Notes under the pieces: model-generated
Databases searched by the model: none
What the model saw: the letters and a program-made list of their open reading frames with translations, nothing else
What the model was told of the DNA's origin: nothing
Made by a program: the position numbers and the translations under genes
Shown here: positions 24,164-33,635 of the stretch, one piece after another
Numbering within the stretch: position 1 is the first letter of the stretch
Layout of the letters: every line of letters begins with the position of its first letter
NCBI RefSeq assembly: GCF_022678645.1
Contig: NZ_JALBWV010000067.1
Coordinates: forward strand, 1-44,185
From: Saccharopolyspora soli
Lineage (GTDB): Bacteria > Actinomycetota > Actinomycetes > Mycobacteriales > Pseudonocardiaceae
Direction: 5' to 3'
DNA: 44,185 bases

Positions 24164-26713
24164 ATGGCGTTGACCGCCGAAGCCCTGCCTGCCGAGCTGC
24201 GCCGCGTGATCGTGCAGCTCGCGCGGACACCGCGACTTCTGGTCGCCTGTGACTACGACGGCACCCTGGCCCCCATCGTGGCCGACCCGACCCAGGCGAA
24301 ACCGTTGCCCGAATCGGTGCACGCCCTGCGGTCGCTGGCCGCGCTGCCCGCGACCACCACAGCGGTGATCTCCGGTCGCGCGCTGCGCGATCTCGCGACC
24401 CTGTCGCGGTTGCCCGCCGAGGTGTACTTGGTCGGCAGTCACGGCTCCGAGTTCGACGTCGGCTTCGTGCACGAGCTCGAACCGGAAGCCACCCAGCTGC
24501 GCACCGAACTGCAGGTCGGCCTGCAGGACATCGCGCGCGGCAAGCCCGGCGTCACGTTGGAGGCCAAACCGGCCAGCGTCGCGGTGCACGTCCGGCGGGC
24601 CGAGCCGGAGGTGGCCGAGGAGGTGCTGGAGGCCGTCCGCACCGGTCCGGCGACCTGGGCGGGCGTGCAGGTCACCGAGGGCAAAGCGGTCATCGAGCTG
24701 GCCGTGGTGCAGACCGACAAGGGCAACGCGCTGGACGCGCTGCGCCACCAGGTGGGCGCTACCGCGGCGGTCTTCCTCGGCGACGACGTCACCGATGAGA
24801 AGGCGTTCGCTCGGCTGCACGGACCCGACCTGGGCATCAAGGTCGGCGACGGGGACACGCTCGCGCAGTACCGGATCGGCAGCACCACCGAGGTCGCCAC
24901 CGTGCTGGCGTTCCTGATGGAGGAGCGGCGCACCTGGCTCTACGGCGAGCAGGCGCCGCCGATCGAGCGGCTGACGATGATGTCCAACGAGCGCACCGTC
25001 GGACTGCTCACCCCGGACGCGCGGTTGACCTGGATGTGCCACCCGGGGCCGGATTCGGCCGCGGTGTTCGCCGACCTGCTCGGCGGCCCCGGCGCGGGGC
25101 ACTTCTCGATCCGCCCGCAGGGTGGCAACGGCTCCCAGCGCAGCCCACTGCCGCTGGGGCAGCGCTACGTGCCGAACACCATGATCGTGGAGACGCGCTG
25201 GTCGCGACTGCTGGTCACGGACTACCTGGCGCACGGCACCGGCGGCCACCGGACCGACCTGGTCCGGGTGATCAGCGGCAGCACCCGCGCGGCGGTGGAG
25301 TTCGCGCCGCGCCCGGAGTTCGGGCAGGTGCCGGTGCGGTTGACCGCCGAGGCGGGCGGGTTGCGGGTGCAGGGCACCGCCGAGCCGATGGTGCTGTACT
25401 CGCCGGGTGTGCAGTGGGAGATCACCTCCGACGGCATGCACGAATCCGCGCACGCCGTGGTCGACCCCAGCGAGGACAGCCCGATCGTGCTGGAGATGCG
25501 CTGCGGCACCGACGACCTGTCGCCGACGGCGGCGGAGGCCGAGCGCCGCGCCGAGGCCGACCAGTACTGGTCGGAGTGGATGGGCACGCTGTCGCTGCCC
25601 GAAGTCGAGCGCGACCTGGTCGCCCGGTCCGCGCTGACGCTGCGCGGCCTGTGCAACTCCGACACCGGCGGCATCATGGCCGCCGCCACCACCTCGCTGC
25701 CCGAGGAGATCGGCGGGGTGCGCAACTGGGACTACCGGTACTGCTGGCTGCGCGATGGTGCGATGACCGCGCAGGCGCTCGTCACGCTGGGATCCACGGC
25801 CGAGGCCGAAGCGTTCCTGAACTGGCTGCACCGGGTGCTGGAGACGCTGCCCGGACCGGAGCGGCTGCACCCGCTGTACACCCTGCAGGGCACCGGGCTC
25901 GGCCCGGAGGCCGTGATCGACAGCCTGCCTGGCTACGCCGGGTCGCGGCCGGTCCGCGTCGGCAACCTCGCCGACCAGCAGGTGCAGCTGGACGTGTTCG
26001 GCCCGGTGGTGGAGCTGATCGCGCACTTGGCGCAGGCCACCGGCCGGGTTCGGGACGTCGACTGGGAACTGGTCACGGCGATGGCCGAGGCGGTCTCGCA
26101 CCGCTGGTCCGAACCCGACCACGGCATCTGGGAAGAGCGCGACGTGCCGCGCCACCACGTGTACTCCAAGGTGATGTGCTGGGTGACGCTGGACCGGGCG
26201 CTCAAGCTGGCCGCCGCCTACGACCGCAAGGCCGACCCGTCCTGGGAGCCGCTGCGCGAGCAGATCAGCCAGGACGTGGTGAAGAACGGCTGGCACCCGG
26301 ACGTGCAGGCGTTCACCACCGCCTACGAGGGTTCCGACCTGGACGCGGCGTCGCTGCACGTGGGGCTGTCCGGGCTGATCGACCCGTCCGACGAGCGGTT
26401 CCAGGCGACCGTCACCGCGATCGAGTCCGAGCTGCGCAGCGGGTCCACTGTGTACCGCTACCGCCGCGATGACGGACTGCCGGGCGACGAGGGCGGTTTC
26501 CACCTGTGCGCGGCGTGGCTGATCGAGGCGTACCTGCTGATCGGGCGGCGCACCGAGGCCGAGGAGCTGTTCCAGCAGATCGTGGACACCGCTGGCCCGA
26601 CGGGACTGCTGTCCGAGGAGTACGACCCGATCGCGGAGCGCTCCCTGGGCAACCACCCCCAGGCGTACTCCCACCTGGGCCTGATCCGCTGCGCCCAGTT
26701 GCTGTCCGCGTAG
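24164..26713 (+). CDS. otsB: Trehalose-6-phosphate phosphatase (OtsB) fused to a GH15 glucoamylase/trehalase-type domain
   Basis: This 849-residue protein starts at ATG 24164 after AGGAGT. Residues 1-260 are an HAD-family trehalose-6-phosphatase: nucleophile motif DYDGTL (30-35), VISGR near 70 and GDDVTDEKAF near 206. Residues about 265-849 are a complete glycoside hydrolase family 15 protein, with RNWDYRYCWLRDGAM near 519, NGWHPDVQAF near 706 and LLSEEYDP near 825 carrying a probable catalytic glutamate. Actinobacterial GH15 proteins include trehalases. One chain may therefore finish trehalose synthesis and also hydrolyse it or another glucoside. Both halves look intact. It forms a pair with otsA. 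Confidence 0.93.
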   Translation: MALTAEALPAELRRVIVQLARTPRLLVACDYDGTLAPIVADPTQAKPLPESVHALRSLAALPATTTAVISGRALRDLATLSRLPAEVYLVGSHGSEFDVGFVHELEPEATQLRTELQVGLQDIARGKPGVTLEAKPASVAVHVRRAEPEVAEEVLEAVRTGPATWAGVQVTEGKAVIELAVVQTDKGNALDALRHQVGATAAVFLGDDVTDEKAFARLHGPDLGIKVGDGDTLAQYRIGSTTEVATVLAFLMEERRTWLYGEQAPPIERLTMMSNERTVGLLTPDARLTWMCHPGPDSAAVFADLLGGPGAGHFSIRPQGGNGSQRSPLPLGQRYVPNTMIVETRWSRLLVTDYLAHGTGGHRTDLVRVISGSTRAAVEFAPRPEFGQVPVRLTAEAGGLRVQGTAEPMVLYSPGVQWEITSDGMHESAHAVVDPSEDSPIVLEMRCGTDDLSPTAAEAERRAEADQYWSEWMGTLSLPEVERDLVARSALTLRGLCNSDTGGIMAAATTSLPEEIGGVRNWDYRYCWLRDGAMTAQALVTLGSTAEAEAFLNWLHRVLETLPGPERLHPLYTLQGTGLGPEAVIDSLPGYAGSRPVRVGNLADQQVQLDVFGPVVELIAHLAQATGRVRDVDWELVTAMAEAVSHRWSEPDHGIWEERDVPRHHVYSKVMCWVTLDRALKLAAAYDRKADPSWEPLREQISQDVVKNGWHPDVQAFTTAYEGSDLDAASLHVGLSGLIDPSDERFQATVTAIESELRSGSTVYRYRRDDGLPGDEGGFHLCAAWLIEAYLLIGRRTEAEELFQQIVDTAGPTGLLSEEYDPIAERSLGNHPQAYSHLGLIRCAQLLSA

Positions 26714-26731
26714 CTCTTTCAGCGAGGTGAA

Positions 26732-26772
26732 GGGCACCTTTTACCAAGTTGCTTGGTGAAAGGTGCCCTTAG
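26732..26772 (+). terminator. Strong terminator after the otsB-GH15 gene
   Basis: The arms AAGGGCACCTTTTACCAAG and CTTGGTGAAAGGTGCCCTT pair over 19 positions (one G-U) around TTG. It starts 19 bases after the stop. Confidence 0.85.
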
Positions 26773-26872
26773 GCCTGTTTCGGCATCGATCACGATTTAG
26801 ACGAATGGGGCCATCCCATCGGGGGGTGGCTAATACGCTCTGTGCCGGACACGCGATGGGAAGGGCGGACGG

Positions 26873-27484
26873 GTGAACGGACTGACCGCAACGCTGATCG
26901 TTTTGGTCATCGTGCTGATCATCGTCGCGGCGGTCGCCGTGATCCTGGGCCTGCGGGCCAGGCGCACCGCCCGGAAACCGGAAGGTCGGCCGACCGACCC
27001 GTTCCACACCGGTGATCAGGACTCGCTGCGCGGTGACCCGCGGGCGCTGAAGGCGGGCGACATCGTGGAGGTCCGCGGCCAGACCTACACGGTGCGCGGC
27101 AGCGTCCGGCTCTCCGAAGGCGGCTGGAACTGGTCGGAGCACCTGCTCGACGACGCCAAGGACACCCAGGTGTGGCTGGCCGTGGAGGAGGACCCGGACC
27201 TGATCCTGTCGCTGTGGACGCCGGTCGCCGATGCTGGCGAACCCGGCGCGAAGACCGTCGACTTCGCCGGGCGCACCTACCACTCCGAGGAGTCCGGCAG
27301 CGCGGAGTTCCGCAGCGAGGCGACCACCGGCCTGGCGGAGCGGGGCACCGTGCGCTACCACGACTACCAGGCATCGGACGGCTCGAAGCTGGGCTTCGAG
27401 TCCTACGGCGGCGCCGACTGGGAGGCCAGCACCGGCGAGGAGCTCAGCCGCTACGACGTGCTCATCTACCCGACGGCGGACTGA
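26873..27484 (+). CDS. DUF4178 membrane-anchored protein
   Basis: GTG 26873 follows GGAAGGG and gives 203 residues. The N-terminal helix (about 4-26) anchors it in the membrane. The soluble domain begins at LKAGDIVEVRGQTYTVRGSV and contains the DUF4178 features WNWSEHLLDD and GTVRYHDYQASDG. The family is uncharacterised and occurs with DUF350 and polyamine-synthase-like genes. It is the first of five genes; the next starts four bases after its stop. It is predicted to sit at the inner face of the membrane with its DUF350 and SpeE-like partners. Confidence 0.85.
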   Translation: MNGLTATLIVLVIVLIIVAAVAVILGLRARRTARKPEGRPTDPFHTGDQDSLRGDPRALKAGDIVEVRGQTYTVRGSVRLSEGGWNWSEHLLDDAKDTQVWLAVEEDPDLILSLWTPVADAGEPGAKTVDFAGRTYHSEESGSAEFRSEATTGLAERGTVRYHDYQASDGSKLGFESYGGADWEASTGEELSRYDVLIYPTAD

Positions 27485-27487
27485 CCT

Positions 27488-27925
27488 GTGAAACCAAAGT
27501 TCTGGTTCGTGCTGGCCGGTGCCGCTGCGGTGCTGGCGCTGATCATCGGGCTGGTGACGATCTTCTCCACCGGCACCGGGCCGCGCGGCTACGTCGCGAA
27601 CACCTACACCCGCGCGGCCCACCTGGACCTGCCCGGCGACTCCGACAACCGGGCCTACACCAGCACGCTGTTACCGAGCGCGGTCGCCTACCAGATCAGC
27701 TCGAAGTGGCGGCCGCAGTCGCAGTACACCGACTCGTCAGGCATCTACCTGCGGTATTCCGACGACGCCGTGGTGATCAAGCCGCAGGCGCCGGGTTCGG
27801 TGATCCACGTGATGGACGTCGACCACGCCTACCGCCGCTACCACAGCCACGTCGGCGGGTTCTGGGGTTGGGGCAGCCCGCACGGCGAGAGCTTCCGCGG
27901 TAGAGGACCGGGGGCTGGCAAATGA
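27488..27925 (+). CDS. DUF4247 membrane-anchored or secreted protein
   Basis: GTG 27488 gives 145 residues. An N-terminal hydrophobic helix (about 5-27) is followed by an extracytoplasmic domain with LPSAVAYQISSKWRPQSQY, SGIYLRYSDDAVVI and a His/Tyr-rich DVDHAYRRYHSHVGGFWGWG tail. This matches DUF4247 proteins, whose function is not known. It overlaps the next gene by four bases and is in the same operon as DUF4178. Confidence 0.82.
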   Translation: MKPKFWFVLAGAAAVLALIIGLVTIFSTGTGPRGYVANTYTRAAHLDLPGDSDNRAYTSTLLPSAVAYQISSKWRPQSQYTDSSGIYLRYSDDAVVIKPQAPGSVIHVMDVDHAYRRYHSHVGGFWGWGSPHGESFRGRGPGAGK

Positions 27926-28887
27926 CCACCACCATTGGGAAACCGGCTCGCCGCCTGTGGATAGTCGCGATCGTCGTCGGCTTCTTCCTCCTCGTCGGCA
28001 GCGTTGCTGTCTCGGGGCTGTTCGGCAGTTCCGCGCAGCGCACCTTCACCTCGGACGACACCACCTACTACTCGGACACCCAGACCTACTCGGGTCCGCC
28101 GATCCAGCGGTTCACCCCGGCCGATGCGCAGCAGTTGGCGCAGGGCCTCGCCGCGGCCGAGAAGCAGCACGGGGTGTGCTTCGGCTGGAAGCTCGTCGAC
28201 GGATCCACCAAGAAGTTCGACCAGGGGTCCAGCCGGGGCGCGAACGTGCCCGCCAACACCTGCCCGCGCTGGGCCGAGACCCAGGTCTTCGTCGCCGCCG
28301 CGGCCACCGACGACGACCAGGACGCGGCCGAGATAAGGGTCGACGGCTCGGACGAGTTCAGTTCGCTGCCGGACAACGCGGACTTCGTGAACCTCGGTGT
28401 CACCGCGGACTCGCTGGCCGAGGACACGGTGACGGTGACCGGGCAGGCCGCGTTGGGACTGCCGCTGCTGATGGTCGAAAGCGGCGCGCTGCGACCACCG
28501 CAGGTGCCGGACAACCCGCCGGGCAACGCCTCGGTTCCGCCGCTGCCGCAGGGTGATGGCTCGGGGTCGAACTGGGTGACCTGGGCGTGGCTCGTCGGGT
28601 TGGGCGTCGTCGTGGTTCTCGGCCTGTTGCTGGGTTTCCGGGCCCGCGCCAAGCAGAAGTCCACATCGGACACCCCGGCCGGTCCACCACCACCGAGGCC
28701 CCCGCAGCCGCCGGGACCGCCGCCGGGAGCTCCGATGCCACCGCCGCCGCCGGGTGGTCGGCCGCAGCCGGGCTGGCCCGGACCGCCTCCCGGACCGCCG
28801 CCACCTGGTCCACCGCGCGGTGGCCCACCGCCGCCTTGGCCACCACCTCCACCGCAGGGGCCGCCGCCAGCGGGCCCTCGACGCTGA
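27922..28887 (+). CDS. Membrane protein with extracellular domain and proline-rich cytoplasmic tail
   Basis: ATG 27922 overlaps the preceding stop. The 321 residues comprise a first membrane helix (about 12-34), an extracellular domain (about 38-205) with two cysteines (GVCFGWK, NTCPRW) that may form a disulphide, and a second helix (about 216-236). A roughly 75-residue tail follows, made almost wholly of P and G with R, W and Q (repeats of the PPPGPP type). Such tails bind partners. It is probably the scaffold of the DUF4178/DUF4247/DUF350/SpeE operon. Family not recognised. Confidence 0.75.
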   Translation: MTTTIGKPARRLWIVAIVVGFFLLVGSVAVSGLFGSSAQRTFTSDDTTYYSDTQTYSGPPIQRFTPADAQQLAQGLAAAEKQHGVCFGWKLVDGSTKKFDQGSSRGANVPANTCPRWAETQVFVAAAATDDDQDAAEIRVDGSDEFSSLPDNADFVNLGVTADSLAEDTVTVTGQAALGLPLLMVESGALRPPQVPDNPPGNASVPPLPQGDGSGSNWVTWAWLVGLGVVVVLGLLLGFRARAKQKSTSDTPAGPPPPRPPQPPGPPPGAPMPPPPPGGRPQPGWPGPPPGPPPPGPPRGGPPPPWPPPPPQGPPPAGPRR

Positions 28888-28920
28888 CCGCACCGACCAC
28901 GACACGAGAAGGACACGACC

Positions 28921-29346
28921 TTGCTCCAGGAATTGCTCACCGGGCTGCTCGCCGCGGTCGCCTACGGGGTGATCGGCGTGGCGATGATGGCGCTCGGCTA
29001 CCTGCTCGTCGACCTGGCCACGCCGGGCAAGCTCCGCGACCTGATCTGGGTACGCCGCAACCCGAACGCGGCGTTGCTGCTGGTCTCCGGGCTGCTCGGG
29101 GTTGGGATCATCTTGACCACCGCGATCGCGGCCAGCGCCGACGACCTGGTCGCCGGACTGATCGGCACCCTCGCCTACGGGATCCTCGGACTGGTGCTGA
29201 TGAGCCTGTCGTTCCTGCTCATCGACGCGGTGACGCCGGGCAAGCTGGGCGACGAACTGGCCGCTGCGAACCTGCACCCGGCCAGCTGGGTGTCGGCGAC
29301 CGCGCACGTGGTGATCGCCGTGCTCATCGCTGCCGCGATCTGGTGA
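28921..29346 (+). CDS. DUF350 membrane protein (YjfL-like)
   Basis: TTG 28921 after GAGAAGGAC gives 141 residues with four membrane helices arranged as two repeats: VAYGVIGVAMMALGYLLVDLATPGKL and TLAYGILGLVLMSLSFLLIDAVTPGKL. The repeated D-x-x-TPGKL ends are typical of DUF350. E. coli YjfL is a member and sits beside a glutathionylspermidine-synthetase-like ATP-grasp gene and a PspA-family gene. Its presence before a spermidine-synthase-like gene agrees with a polyamine-linked membrane-stress role. The next gene starts eight bases after its stop. Confidence 0.85.
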   Translation: MLQELLTGLLAAVAYGVIGVAMMALGYLLVDLATPGKLRDLIWVRRNPNAALLLVSGLLGVGIILTTAIAASADDLVAGLIGTLAYGILGLVLMSLSFLLIDAVTPGKLGDELAAANLHPASWVSATAHVVIAVLIAAAIW

Positions 29347-29353
29347 TCAGCGC

Positions 29354-31006
29354 GTGTCGGTGAATGCCGAGCCCACCACCGAGCCCGCCGAACCGGACGT
29401 CGCGCCCGGCAAGCAACGCGGCCGGATCGCCCGGACCGCGGTGCTGGTGGCGGTGTTCATCTGCGCCGCTTGTGGCTTGGTCTACGAACTGGCGCTGGTC
29501 GCGCTCGGCAGTTACCTGATCGGCGACACCGTCGGCCAGGCGTCGATCGTGCTGTCGCTGATGGTGTTCGCGATGGGCATCGGCGCGCTGGCCGCGAAAC
29601 CGCTGCAACGCTGGGCGGCTCCGGCCTTCGCGGGCATCGAGCTGCTGCTCGCGCTGCTCGGCGGGCTGAGCGTGCTCGGGCTGTACGCCGCGTTCGCTTG
29701 GCTGAGCCTGTACACACCGGCGCTGATCGCGACCGCGCTCGTGCTGGGCGTGCTGATCGGCGCCGAGATCCCGCTGCTGATGGTGCTGTTGCAGCGGATT
29801 CGGCAGCAGGACGCGGGTTCCGCGGTCGCGGACCTGTTCGCGGCCGACTACGTCGGCGGACTCGTCGGCGGGTTGGCCTTCCCGTTCCTGCTGCTGCCGC
29901 TGTTCGGGCAGGTGCAGGGCGCGTTGCTGGTCGGCATGCTCAACGCCGCGGCCGGGCTCGGGCTGGTGCTGACCGTTTTCCGCCGGGAACTGTCCAAACG
30001 CGCCACTTTGCTGCTGACCAGCGCATCCCTGCTGGTGGGCGGCGTGCTCGTCGGGGCTTGTGCGTTCGCCGACGATTTCGAGATCACCGCGCGCCAAGCG
30101 CTCTACGCGGACCCGGTGGTGCACTCGGAGCGCACTCCCTACCAGGACGTCGTGCTGACCGAATCGGTGTCGTTGAGCGGCAACCCCGACACCCGGCTGT
30201 ACCTGAACGGGGATCTGCAGTTCAGCTCGGTGGACGAGTACCGGTACCACGAGGCGATGGTGCATCCGGCGATGGCCGGGCCGCACGGGCGGGTGCTCGT
30301 GCTCGGCGGCGGTGACGGGCTGGCGCTGCGGGAGTTGTTGCGCTACCCGGACGTCCGCGAGGTCACGCTGGTGGAACTCGACCCGGCCGTGCTGGCGCTG
30401 GCCCGAACTGATCCGCGAGTGTCCACTTTGAACGCGCACAGCTTCGCCGATCCGCGGGTCCGGACGGTGTCGGCGGACGCCTTCAGCTGGTTGCGGGACA
30501 ACCGGGAGCGGTATGACGTGGTGCTCGTCGACATGCCCGACGCGGACTCCACGGCCACCGCGAAGTTGTACTCGGCCGAGTTCTACGGACTGGTCCGGCA
30601 TGCGATGTCCGACGACGCGCGAGTCGTGGTCCAGGCCGGTTCGCCGTTCTTCGCCCCGAAGGCGTTCTGGTGCACCGAATCGACGATGCGCTCGGCCGGG
30701 CTGAACACCGTGCCGTACGAGGTGTCGGTGCCCAGCTTCGGAGAGTGGGGCTTCCACCTCGGCTCGGCGGCCACCCCGCCGTCAGCGGGCGCGGCGGCCA
30801 GCGGCGGTAGCGCGCTCGCGTCGCCCGGCGCGCCGCCGTTGCGGTTGCCCGTGGATGCTCCGCCCTTGCGCTCGCTGGACGCGGCGACGCTGCAAGCGGC
30901 GGCGACGTTCCCACCGGACCGGTCGCGGATCCCCGGTATGGAGCCCTCGACCCTGCTGCACCCGACGATCCTCCAGTACGCCCAAGGCGAGTGGACGAAC
31001 TACTGA
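29354..31006 (+). CDS. Membrane-integrated spermidine-synthase-like aminopropyltransferase
   Basis: A 550-residue protein starts at GTG 29354. Residues about 25-240 contain seven membrane helices. From about 250 comes a complete SpeE-like domain: LNGDLQFSSVDEYRYHEAMVHP (substrate binding), VLVLGGGDGLALREL and TLVELDP (nucleotide-type binding), VVLVDMPDADS with catalytic aspartates, and AKLYSAEFY. The near-C-terminal GFHLGSA / LRSLDAATLQAAATFPPD is normal for this group, but a Pro/Ala/Ser-rich insert (about 475-505) lies between. It likely transfers aminopropyl groups to a polyamine or related amine at the membrane. It is the last gene of the DUF operon. Confidence 0.85.
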   Translation: MSVNAEPTTEPAEPDVAPGKQRGRIARTAVLVAVFICAACGLVYELALVALGSYLIGDTVGQASIVLSLMVFAMGIGALAAKPLQRWAAPAFAGIELLLALLGGLSVLGLYAAFAWLSLYTPALIATALVLGVLIGAEIPLLMVLLQRIRQQDAGSAVADLFAADYVGGLVGGLAFPFLLLPLFGQVQGALLVGMLNAAAGLGLVLTVFRRELSKRATLLLTSASLLVGGVLVGACAFADDFEITARQALYADPVVHSERTPYQDVVLTESVSLSGNPDTRLYLNGDLQFSSVDEYRYHEAMVHPAMAGPHGRVLVLGGGDGLALRELLRYPDVREVTLVELDPAVLALARTDPRVSTLNAHSFADPRVRTVSADAFSWLRDNRERYDVVLVDMPDADSTATAKLYSAEFYGLVRHAMSDDARVVVQAGSPFFAPKAFWCTESTMRSAGLNTVPYEVSVPSFGEWGFHLGSAATPPSAGAAASGGSALASPGAPPLRLPVDAPPLRSLDAATLQAAATFPPDRSRIPGMEPSTLLHPTILQYAQGEWTNY

Positions 31007-31055
31007 CCCGTCGAATGTCCAGGCGAAATCCCAATTTCAGGGAAGTTCGGCACCG

Positions 31056-32156
31056 CTACGGGCCGAACCAGCGTTCTTCGGCTGAGCGGGGCGGGGCTGA
31101 CGTGCTGCCCGTGATGAGTTGGGTTTCCAGCTGGATGTGGCGGGGTCGGCCCGGCTCGCTGGCCTCCAGCAGCAGCCGTCCGGCGGCGCGCCCCTTCTCC
31201 AGCCACGGCTGGCGCACCGTCGTCAGGCCCACCCGCTCCGCATCCGGGATTCCGTCGAAGCCGGTGATGGTCAGGTCCTCGGGCACCCGCAGGCCGCGGT
31301 TGCGGGCCTCGCTGAGCGCGCCGAGCGCCAGGATGTCCGAAGTGCACACGATGGCGGTGATCTCCGGATCGATCTCCAGCAACTGCGCCGCCGCCGACGC
31401 ACCGGAGGCCGTGGTGTGGTCGAAGCGCTCGACCACCGGCACCGTCGTCCAGTCCACCCCGGCCTCGCTGAACGCCTCGGCCAGCGCGGTCAACCGGGCC
31501 TTCTGCACGTGGAAGCTGGCGTTGGCCTGCCGCTGCACCGACGCGGGCCCGTCGTTGCGACCGCGGGCCAGGCGCATGCACAGCACCCCGATCCGGCGAT
31601 GCCCGAGCCCGATCAGGTGATCGGCGACGGTCTTGATGGCCTTCCCGTCGTCCGGACCGACCCAGTCCAGGTTGTCCAGCCGCGGCTGGTCGCAGACCAC
31701 CACCGGAACCGGGCGTTCGAGCACCGCCGCCAAGTGCGGGTCATCTTCCGGGACCGAGTACACGACGAATCCGTCCACTCCGGCGCGGTGCACCGCCGCG
31801 ACGTCCTCGCGTTCCGGGCTCGCCGGGATCAACAACAGGCCCTGACCAGCATCTTCGCAGGCCAGTGCAAGTCCTTCGAGGAAGCCCACCGCGCCCGGAT
31901 CGCGGAAGGCGTACGAGAGGTTCTCGGTCAGCAGCAGCCCGACCGCACCCGCCTTCCGGGTCCGCAACGACCGCGCCACCGGGTCCGGGCCCGGATAGCC
32001 GAGTCGGCGAGCCGTTTCGAGGACTCGCTTGCGCAGCTCCGGGGAGAGCTGGTCCGGACGGTTGTACGCATTCGACACCGTTGTCCGGGAGACCCCGAGT
32101 TCCGCAGCGAGCGAGGCGAGCGTCGCAGGCCGCCGGGCATTCGTTGACCGCGCCAT
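31056..32156 (-). CDS. LacI-family transcriptional repressor
   Basis: ATG 32156 gives 366 residues. The N-terminal HTH ATLASLAAELGVSRTTVSNAYNRPDQLS and the hinge RRLGYPGPDPVARSLRTRKAGAVG are standard. A periplasmic-binding-protein-like sugar domain follows (about 70-340), ending ITGFDGIPDAERVGLTTVRQP. It is divergent from the MsiK-like gene and has a perfect palindrome just before its start, so it probably represses itself and perhaps msiK in response to a sugar. It converges with the SpeE-like gene. Confidence 0.9.
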   Translation of the reverse strand: MARSTNARRPATLASLAAELGVSRTTVSNAYNRPDQLSPELRKRVLETARRLGYPGPDPVARSLRTRKAGAVGLLLTENLSYAFRDPGAVGFLEGLALACEDAGQGLLLIPASPEREDVAAVHRAGVDGFVVYSVPEDDPHLAAVLERPVPVVVCDQPRLDNLDWVGPDDGKAIKTVADHLIGLGHRRIGVLCMRLARGRNDGPASVQRQANASFHVQKARLTALAEAFSEAGVDWTTVPVVERFDHTTASGASAAAQLLEIDPEITAIVCTSDILALGALSEARNRGLRVPEDLTITGFDGIPDAERVGLTTVRQPWLEKGRAAGRLLLEASEPGRPRHIQLETQLITGSTSAPPRSAEERWFGP

Positions 32157-32160
32157 GGAG

Positions 32161-32175
32161 GAACCGTAACGGTTC
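32161..32175. promoter_or_regulatory. LacI-type operator palindrome
   Basis: GAACCGTAACGGTTC is a perfect 15-bp palindrome around a central A, starting 5 bases before the lacI-type ATG. A weaker related site, AGCCGTTTTGCGGTT, occurs at 32290-32304 in front of the ABC ATPase gene. Autoregulation is inferred. Confidence 0.65.
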
Positions 32176-32343
32176 AGTACCGTAGGGTGAAGCGAGCATG
32201 ATGCATATCCCACTCACGTTCGAATCATGAACACGGAGCGACGCAGAGTAACTACGCTCCGAAATGGTTCATTCAAGGGGCTGACCGCGAGCCGTTTTGC
32301 GGTTACGTTCTTCGGGACCGATTCGGTGAAAGGTGCGTCACAG

Positions 32344-33438
<1,095 letters not shown>

Positions 33439-33461
33439 TTTTCGCAGATCACCCCAAGGCT

Positions 33462-33491
33462 GACGCCCCCGCTGGTCCTGGCGGGGGCGTC
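33462..33491 (+). terminator. Terminator after the MsiK-like gene
   Basis: GACGCCCCCGC (33462-33472) and GCGGGGGCGTC (33481-33491) pair perfectly over 11 bp with an 8-base loop. Confidence 0.85.
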
Positions 33492-33555
33492 GTTGTGCGT
33501 GCAGTCGAAATAACCCGGTCGGTGGAACGTTGTGCTCAAGGGTGCTTAGACTGTA

Positions 33556-33586
33556 GTTGACAACGGTTTCCGTTACCGTTCGCAAC
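33556..33586. promoter_or_regulatory. Candidate Zur operator upstream of znuA
   Basis: GTTGACAACGGT (33556-33567) and ACCGTTCGCAAC (33575-33586) are an imperfect inverted repeat (10 of 12 positions) around a 7-base centre. They lie about 50 bases before the start of a zinc-importer operon. A Zur role follows from position; the sequence does not exactly match a published box I can recall. Confidence 0.5.
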
Positions 33587-33635
33587 TAGGGCTCAGTCCG
33601 CTGCGCCAGAGGTCGATCACCGAGGAGTGCATCCG

